A stretch of DNA of 64,000 nucleotides from a virus. Position 1 is the stretch's first letter, and every line of letters begins with the position of its first letter. Location: IMG/VR virus record IMGVR_UViG_3300043446_005775, positions 1 through 64,000 of that record; one strand, given 5' to 3'. The notes under the pieces were generated by a model. The model was not told where the DNA came from, ran no database searches, and saw only the letters and a list, made by a program, of their open reading frames with translations. Shown here piece by piece: positions 26,393-33,900 of the stretch. A program made the position numbers and the translations under genes.

Positions 26393-29300
26393 GATAGTAA
26401 AATCGATCATTGAAATAAGTGATCTTCCTGATGATGAAGAGAGTGATTCGTCAAAAAAACAACCGGCAAGCGACTATCATCATCTCTGGTCCAAGAATAC
26501 TGCAGCGTTCATGGGCATACCGATTGACGAGATATTGCCAGATTGCGTCTCGACAAGCGACAAGATAGCCGCCATGGATCGCTCGTTCATGAACGAGTTT
26601 CATGGGATTCTCAGCCAATCAAGGCAGTCATTCCAGATGATTGATTTGCTCGGGAAAAAAATCCTTTCCTATTCCAAACTATACTGCTATGCCGGGAAGA
26701 AGATACTTCGCGCGGACGACATGCGCATGATGATCGATGTGTTTGCCCGGTCATTTGGCCCAGAAGAGATGAAGACCTTGGCAAAGCTGATGCGCACGAC
26801 CTACAAGGGCATCAAGAGGGAAATGGACAGCCTTCGCGTGTCCAAAAAGCTTGATTTCCCGTATCGTCATCCTTCGCTGTCCATTCATGAGGATTCCATA
26901 TATCCGCACGGACAAGGATCCTACGGCCAGTCGCATTCGTGGGTCTACGGAAAACAATCCTATGTGGAATATACGAATATTATGGCAAAGCCTGAAGGCA
27001 AGGCAATACATCCATTCCTGCTCATAGAAATGCATCTGTCCAAGACTGGCAACAATGGGCTTTCTGTGGAAAGCGGCATCATCGGCCAATCGTTCTCGAT
27101 TGACGGATCAGGAAATATCGAGAAAAACACAAGCAACACGTTATCCTATGCATGGCAGGATTATCTTGAGGAACACATGAAGTCGACATCCTCATGGGCG
27201 CAAAGCACGAGCAAGGATGGAATCAAGAAAGCCTCGATAGAAATTGCGCACCCAAAAGTGGGAATACCATGGTTTTCCGCGGTTGAAACTTCCATGGACA
27301 GCCAATTGATGTTTGATACCGAGAAAAACATGCAGATATTCTTGGGCAAGAGAAAAAAGATCGGGCATCTGACGTATGCCGACACCGCGAACGATGATGC
27401 TGAAAGCCGGTCAAGGCGCCTGCTGGAGTTTCTTGGCAGGTACATCGCATCGGAAATAGTCGCGTATGGCTATGCTTCCCACGCCGGAATGTCCACCCCT
27501 CATTGTTGCGAAGTCCCACCAAACGGTAACCCGTGGTTGTCGTTCCGGGTGTCCGGAAGAATAAGCTCGGTTCCCTCAATCAGTACTGGGCAGTCTGCAT
27601 ATCCGGACAACTACTTGAGCCTGCCGAATGATTCCGAAGACCAAACCAATGGTTATTCGCCCATGCGGGTTGACTGGACACAATTTCAAAAGGAAACGTA
27701 TCACATCGTGGTGCAACCGAGCGTGACAAGATTCATGCATGACGCATTCAATTATCATGTCGATGTGCGAATCTTGCCGAACGGGTCCGGCGCTGCTGTC
27801 GTCCTGTTTTCTGATTCCTTCAATTTCATTGACGAAATGCGCGTCACCATGCCCGATCCGGATCGCGCAACCGTTATTGGCCAGGTGGCGTTGGCAAATG
27901 CGGTTGGAATCCGGAACTCGCCAACCTACGATGATCTTGGATGCAAGGTGCTCCCGGTTCCCATCGCTCTCTCAGAACAACGGACTGCATCAAGATCCTC
28001 ATTTTCCGTTGGCGCCGAACTCTCCGTTTTTGAATCCATGCCTCGTGATTTCATCTCCTATCATATCAATTCCGCATCAACCGTCATGTACAAGACTTCC
28101 GACATGTCGCAGCTGCGCGGAAACATCACGAACGCATTGAAGATGTTCAATACGAGAACCATTGACCAGAATAATCTGAGCAGCTTTATTTCCTGGAATG
28201 ATTTCGGTTCGTATTGCGGAGAGCATTTCATTGAAAATTTCAATGATTCATTCATGAAATCTGCGCATGCCTATTTTACTCCTGCCTCCTTGCAAAGTCT
28301 CCTGAAATCAATGCAGCAGTATTTTTCCGCGCATCAATTGAATGATTTTGGAATACATGACATTCCGGAGGTAAAGGAAAAAAACGAGAATACTTTTGTA
28401 AGCCTTTCACCAAAGACGTTGCTGAAGACATCATCACTGAGCAATGGACTGTCCTATGCTGTCTATCTTGTGCGCCATGTCCCGCATCAATCCGTGACCG
28501 AGTCCATGATCCCGATTGAAAAAACGATGTTCAATTCACTGTTCTCCTTCTACATGACATGTGTGAATCCCAATGGACATGAAATTTGCGTCTATCAGCC
28601 ATCCTTCAACATGAAGGCTGGAAATTATCCGCGCTATGCCTCTCTCGCAGACATTGTATGCGGGTATTTCCCGGACTTCATTTGCTGGATGACAAATGAG
28701 GGGTTGCGACTGCACAAGTCAAGCCAGATCTCCTCCGCTTCCTATGCAAGAATTGCAGAGATGCATAAGGTTGATCCAGCATCCGTTGCGAAGGATATTG
28801 AGATGCCCTTTTCCCCTGATGCATCCATGATCAGCGGCCAGAAGGAGATAGTCAGAAGATGGATTACTTATCATTTCCCGTCATTGGCAATCATTAACCA
28901 AGGCGGACCTCGCAAGGGAGGCTCCATAGTGGATCATCTCATGGAATCGGCGCTTGCCGTAGACACGCCAAGGGGGAAGGACAACTACAGCCCTTCGGAA
29001 AGCCTGAATGATGAAAATGTTGCACGGCTGCTGAGACTTGCAATGCTCCTCCACGATGTTGGGAGAAGCTTTCCGAGCGAAGGCGGTGTTGGCCCGGTGG
29101 AAAAGGGGCATGCGCACTATTCCGCGGCGCTTGCCAGAACCATCCTTTCCCAGTTCTATCTCAAGGAACGGGAAATCGCGGCAATAGAGAAGTGGATCTA
29201 TCATCATGACATCTTCGAAAAAGCAGTCATGGGCGCATATGGAACGATTGATGAGGCATCCCTTCATATCGCAAAAATTGCCGAGACCATAGACGACGCA

Positions 29301-30323
29301 GAGATTCTTTATCATGTCTATCGTTGCGACACGGATTTCCTCGGCAATTACCAGACAGCGGCAAGCATTCGCAGGGATGCCGGGAAACCGCTTCTCGATG
29401 CTGGCGACATACTGGATCGCGCGATCCAGTATATCACGTCAAGTACGCTGTCAAAGGTCTCTCTTCAAAGAAAGAGAGTCTCAAGGACATTCCAGGATGT
29501 GGGAACTTTCTGGTCTGATATTGCCCCCAAGGATACCAACTCGGAGAAAGTCATCAGGTCGCTAAGAATTGGTAGCGACTATGAAATTTCATCCCGACCG
29601 ATAAACAGAACCGCATTCTCGCCTGAATATCTCCTGAAGGCAGAGGCAATCATCAAGGATGTGAACAAGAATACCGATGCGTCATTTGCCAGAGCCTTTG
29701 GGATGTCCTATGATGGAAACACGGGAAGGATAGCGCGGTGCTTCCACTGGGCAAGCATCGATACGGTGCAGACCATATTCCTTGAGGGGATGATGCCATA
29801 CGCATCCATTGATGGAAGAAGCATTTACGCTTCGGTCAACTCTGCATCGCCGCTTCCTGTTCCGCTCTATAACGATGATTACGTGGCTCTTGTCGTCTTC
29901 GATTACCATTGTGGCAATATCATCTCAAAGAAATCCCTTGAGCTCCTCAGCAAGCAATACGTGCAGTGGAAGAAAGCGAAATTGGGAACGTCCGTGTTTT
30001 CCCTGAGCCGCGATGAAAATGACTTGATTGATAACGCAAAAGTGGGGCTTGACCTCGGCTATGCATCCTCCCTTGATTCTCATGCAGGGAAAAAGATACT
30101 TTGCTGCTTCGACACAAACAGGATTGCGCTCATCACGGCAATGGCCGTTCCGATGAAAGTCGCGACAAAAGACCTGTCGCCAAGCTTCAAAGGCTCTCCC
30201 CTGGATTTTTATGGTCGCGCCCATACTGGTCAATTCCGCAAGATCGCCTTGCCTGAATTGTCCTATGAAGATTTGAAAATAGAAGAAGCGAATGATCTTT
30301 GGTTAGGTGACATCAATGAATGA
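26385..30323 (+). CDS. Large HD-domain phosphohydrolase protein with possible ART-like C-terminus (1312 aa)
   Basis: ATG overlaps the previous gene by 8 nt and follows GAGGAAAG at 26375-26382. The first ~840 residues are unassigned. An HD metal-dependent phosphohydrolase domain spans ~845-990: H851 (VDHLMES), H890-D891 (LLHDVGR), H909/H911 (HAHYSAALA), H940-H941-D942 (YHHDIF) and Asp near 981. HD enzymes usually hydrolyse nucleotides, cyclic nucleotides or phosphoesters. Further on, H1121 (CFHWASIDTVQTIFLEGM) and Y1148 (SIYAS), followed by a VALVVFD strand, recall the H...Y pattern of ADP-ribosyltransferase or RNA 2'-phosphotransferase folds (xHxTs..n...Il..Gl); this is only suggestive. The neighbour carries NADAR and SLOG domains, so a shared role in nucleotide or ADP-ribose metabolism is attractive. 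HD call firm; ART-like call weak. Confidence 0.85.
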   Translation: MNRIVKSIIEISDLPDDEESDSSKKQPASDYHHLWSKNTAAFMGIPIDEILPDCVSTSDKIAAMDRSFMNEFHGILSQSRQSFQMIDLLGKKILSYSKLYCYAGKKILRADDMRMMIDVFARSFGPEEMKTLAKLMRTTYKGIKREMDSLRVSKKLDFPYRHPSLSIHEDSIYPHGQGSYGQSHSWVYGKQSYVEYTNIMAKPEGKAIHPFLLIEMHLSKTGNNGLSVESGIIGQSFSIDGSGNIEKNTSNTLSYAWQDYLEEHMKSTSSWAQSTSKDGIKKASIEIAHPKVGIPWFSAVETSMDSQLMFDTEKNMQIFLGKRKKIGHLTYADTANDDAESRSRRLLEFLGRYIASEIVAYGYASHAGMSTPHCCEVPPNGNPWLSFRVSGRISSVPSISTGQSAYPDNYLSLPNDSEDQTNGYSPMRVDWTQFQKETYHIVVQPSVTRFMHDAFNYHVDVRILPNGSGAAVVLFSDSFNFIDEMRVTMPDPDRATVIGQVALANAVGIRNSPTYDDLGCKVLPVPIALSEQRTASRSSFSVGAELSVFESMPRDFISYHINSASTVMYKTSDMSQLRGNITNALKMFNTRTIDQNNLSSFISWNDFGSYCGEHFIENFNDSFMKSAHAYFTPASLQSLLKSMQQYFSAHQLNDFGIHDIPEVKEKNENTFVSLSPKTLLKTSSLSNGLSYAVYLVRHVPHQSVTESMIPIEKTMFNSLFSFYMTCVNPNGHEICVYQPSFNMKAGNYPRYASLADIVCGYFPDFICWMTNEGLRLHKSSQISSASYARIAEMHKVDPASVAKDIEMPFSPDASMISGQKEIVRRWITYHFPSLAIINQGGPRKGGSIVDHLMESALAVDTPRGKDNYSPSESLNDENVARLLRLAMLLHDVGRSFPSEGGVGPVEKGHAHYSAALARTILSQFYLKEREIAAIEKWIYHHDIFEKAVMGAYGTIDEASLHIAKIAETIDDAEILYHVYRCDTDFLGNYQTAASIRRDAGKPLLDAGDILDRAIQYITSSTLSKVSLQRKRVSRTFQDVGTFWSDIAPKDTNSEKVIRSLRIGSDYEISSRPINRTAFSPEYLLKAEAIIKDVNKNTDASFARAFGMSYDGNTGRIARCFHWASIDTVQTIFLEGMMPYASIDGRSIYASVNSASPLPVPLYNDDYVALVVFDYHCGNIISKKSLELLSKQYVQWKKAKLGTSVFSLSRDENDLIDNAKVGLDLGYASSLDSHAGKKILCCFDTNRIALITAMAVPMKVATKDLSPSFKGSPLDFYGRAHTGQFRKIALPELSYEDLKIEEANDLWLGDINE

Positions 30324-30978
30324 TAGGATGGAACGCTATGTCAATGATGACAAGTCCGCATTGATTGAGAAATACTCATCAATGATTCCCGTGAATATCA
30401 TGAACAGAAGCAAGGATTCATCCACCTACACCATCCTGTTGGGAATAGAGCGGCTTGATCTCCCTAAACTGACATCGGGCGATGCCGTTGTTTGGTGGTA
30501 TTGCATCCAGCTGAAGACGTGCAAGACGTGCGTCTTTCTTTCGGAAAAACAAAAGGAATTCCCGTATCAGATGTGCAACAATCCGAAGATATCCATTCGC
30601 CTGTTTGAAATCATTTCACGAAGCATGTCGACTTGTGATGAGTGGCATGCGGGGTTTTCTGAAGAGCGCATCGAAAGCGAACGATCAATGGGATATTCGG
30701 AGAACCTTTACGTTCTTGCGGCATTGATCAAGATGGGCCTCCGAGACATGCCGAAAAATATTCCCATACCTGCAATTGGAGCGGTAAAAATGTTACAGTT
30801 TTCCATAGAGCTTGCCGCTGCCGCGGACATCCATAACGCCATTGTTCATGAATACGTACAATTGTGTGTCTTGAAGCGATCTGGACATGATATTGACGAT
30901 GAATATTTTTCCGTTGTTTCACAAAGGGAATTGCCCTTGATACAAGGGAATAAATTCAATACCAATCTGCTACTATGA
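30316..30978 (+). CDS. Small Cys-rich protein, possible zinc-binding (220 aa)
   Basis: I chose ATG 30316 because AGGTGA at 30305-30310 sits 5 nt upstream; a GTG at 30307 in frame lacks a site. It overlaps the HD-domain gene by 8 nt, so the two are coupled. Residues ~60-110 hold CKTC, then about 15 residues later a Cys, and later a C-D-E-W motif: four spaced cysteines suggesting a treble-clef-like zinc or Fe-S site. The C-terminal half is helical and hydrophobic in patches (AVKMLQFSIELAAAADIHNAIVHEYVQLCVL) without a clear membrane segment. No family recognised; a small accessory to the HD protein is possible from context alone. Confidence 0.75.
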   Translation: MNDRMERYVNDDKSALIEKYSSMIPVNIMNRSKDSSTYTILLGIERLDLPKLTSGDAVVWWYCIQLKTCKTCVFLSEKQKEFPYQMCNNPKISIRLFEIISRSMSTCDEWHAGFSEERIESERSMGYSENLYVLAALIKMGLRDMPKNIPIPAIGAVKMLQFSIELAAAADIHNAIVHEYVQLCVLKRSGHDIDDEYFSVVSQRELPLIQGNKFNTNLLL

Positions 30979-30997
30979 AAATTGTCCGGAGAAGAAG

Positions 30998-33900
30998 ATG
31001 GTTCAGTTGACAAAAGAGACTTCCTGGTCGGGAAAATGGGATGAGGAAAATGACCGCGCTTCCCTGGAGCAGGAGAAGCGACGGATCGCTGCGTTATCAA
31101 AAAGAATTGGCAGGATGGTCACCTCGGCAGATTTCGAGCTTCTCGCTGGCCCGAAGGCAACGAGAGCCGGGATTGAGCAGGCGCTAGGGCAGACGCTTGA
31201 CAGTGGCCCCAACGAACGCGTCGGACAGGCTGACCTCATGATCCTGCTTCGCCGAATGGACAAGGCAATAAGGAAAAGCCTTCCGCTCGAAGCGCACGGC
31301 AACTCCGCGTTTCCAGTTCGTGATGAACGCTACCGTCGGCCAGATGGAACAGTAAATGAGCATCAAGGGGAACATACGGATCGTTACCTTGCCGGGATTG
31401 CAAACAACCATGGCGAAGAGGCAGCAAATGAAGTTCGCCAAGCCATCCAGAGGGGCGATGTCCTGAAGGTTGCAAACAAGTACAAGAGAGATCGCGTTCA
31501 GGAGGGCACACGGGCAAGCGAAGACTCCGAATCCGATGATTGCGAGCATCCGGGCGGCGATATTGACGGGTTCATTCATCCCGAGTATCGAGCTAGAGGA
31601 TGGGATCCGGACACGAAGGCTTTCCAGGCAGAATATGCCGGTATGGGGGTTCGTGATTACTATTCCGAAATGTATTCACGCCTTTATCCCAAGGAAATTT
31701 CGGACCAGATCGTGCAGGGATTGTTTGGTGATCGGAATGAGGAGAATTCAAGGCCCCCCGACATGAAGCAAATACGCAGGGAGCGTCCCAGAAGACAGAA
31801 ATTGGATATGCCCAGCTATTCCGATGATGAATGGGAAGGCCTTCTGAACCAAGATCCCGGAAGACGCGCAGGGCGGCGGATCTATGGAGATGCTGAGCGG
31901 GATATCTATTCCAATGATCCAAGAGATGACCAGTCACCGGAGGATGATGAATCTCCCCGGGAGCAGCAATCAATTCCCACTGAAGAGAATCCCACTCCTG
32001 ATGGTGGCCCGATTGAAGAAACAAGCACTGACGAACACCAGCAACATCGAAAGGATCCCAACTTCGTCAGGATTGATGACCTGTCTCCATTCCGTGGTTT
32101 CATCAAGAAGGCGCGACAATATCTCAAGACAAAAAGCGATGTTGCTCCGGGAAAGCAATCCCATGCATTGTCACGTGCTCTTTTGCGCGGGGAACTCACA
32201 ACAAGGGCGCTCCCTTCCATCAGGGCGCAGGCCACGAAGGAGGCTATCAACAACAATGTCCGCTCACAGGTGAATCAGAACGAGGATCCTTTGGAGGGAA
32301 TGAACAAGAGAACACTCGGGAAATACTACCGGATGGCCATACAGAGGATCTTTTCCGCGGCAAAAAAGCAAGCAGGAAACAGGAAGCGTGTTCAGCGCCA
32401 AGAACAAAGTCAGCGAACCAAGACATACATGAGAATGCCTGAAACGCGTCCATCACTCACTCAGGAAGGTACAGGCAGGGCAGTTGCCCCTAATGCCTCC
32501 TCGTCCGTGTCCACGAACAGTGGCCCAATTATTCCTCGGGAATACAAGGATGCGTTGCAAGAATACAATGACGAGTATTACTTGCCTTACGACACTGACA
32601 ATTTTCATAACCTGACGGAACTGGGCTTGGTCGATGAGGACGGGAATTGGGTAAGCAAAAAAATGGCACCCGTTCTCAAGGAAAATGGATTCTGGGAGAT
32701 TGAATCCGTAGGCGAAACGCAAAAGTCCTTGATCGGCAGAATGCGCAAGGCTTTGCGAAAAGCCGAGGATGCGACGCGACCCTTGGCCGTGGAACATGTT
32801 GTCGTAAGTGATAAGTATACGTCACGGAAACCGACTTATCTTGATTCGTTCCCGCCTTCCGGAAGACAATCCTCACCTGATGACGGCGATGTCCGGGATT
32901 TGACCGGCCGTGGCTCAGATAACCAAAAGCTGGTGGATACAGCTGGACTCCAGAACAGGCGTGACAGCTTTTGGCAAAGCGGATCAACGGCGCTGCCGAG
33001 TATTGCGCCAAACAGGTCGCCTGATCCGAACAAGAAAGATCGATTGCTCTCCTACAATCGGGATACCGATGCATGGGAAGGAAAGCTGACGCGTGTTCAT
33101 TCGGGAATTCTCCATCCCGCAGTGGCGCTTGGGAAATTTGGCTATGACTTGGCTCGGGCTGGCATTGCTGGCCTTACAACGGTTGATCTCAATGATGTGG
33201 GACACCTCGCCAATAATGCGGCAAAGGATGCCACCAGTGTCGCACAGGATACACTTGCCGGACTTGGCTCGGGACTCAAGCGCACAAAGGATTGGGTCAA
33301 GCAGACCATAGGGCCAAAACTGGGATTCGGACCGGATCAGAGCACTGCCAAGGAAACAGTTGGGGACGGTGCCACGAATCCTTACGGCGCTGAGGTGACG
33401 GGAATTGGCGGGGAAGCGCCACACAACAGCATGAGCACTCAGGATCTTTGGGATAGTAGCGATCCCGTGCACAAGGCCGCACTCATTGATCGGCTCAGGC
33501 AGCATCCTCGCACTCGGGCCAAATGGGATAGATGGAATAACGCCGTCCCTGGACCAAGAAAGGATGCCGCAAGGCAAGAACTGAATGCAGCCGTGGCAGA
33601 TCTGATCGAAGAAGAGAAGGCCGCTGCGCATAAAAATACACCCGATCAACAAAGGATCGAGAGAGCACGGAGTCGGGAAGACGTAAGAAAGCTATCTATG
33701 GAAGAGCCGCAGTTACTTGCCGGAATCCTCAGCAACTGGATGAGGGCTGGAGATGCTGTGCCCGATCCAGGAGCTCCAAAAGATGCCAACCCTAGGTACC
33801 AGCGAACATTAACCAAAGATGAGCAGGTAAAACTCAGGCAAAAAATGCTCGAAAATCCTGAGTTAGGAGCGTCCATTGCGCAATCATTGCTTGCTGGCAT

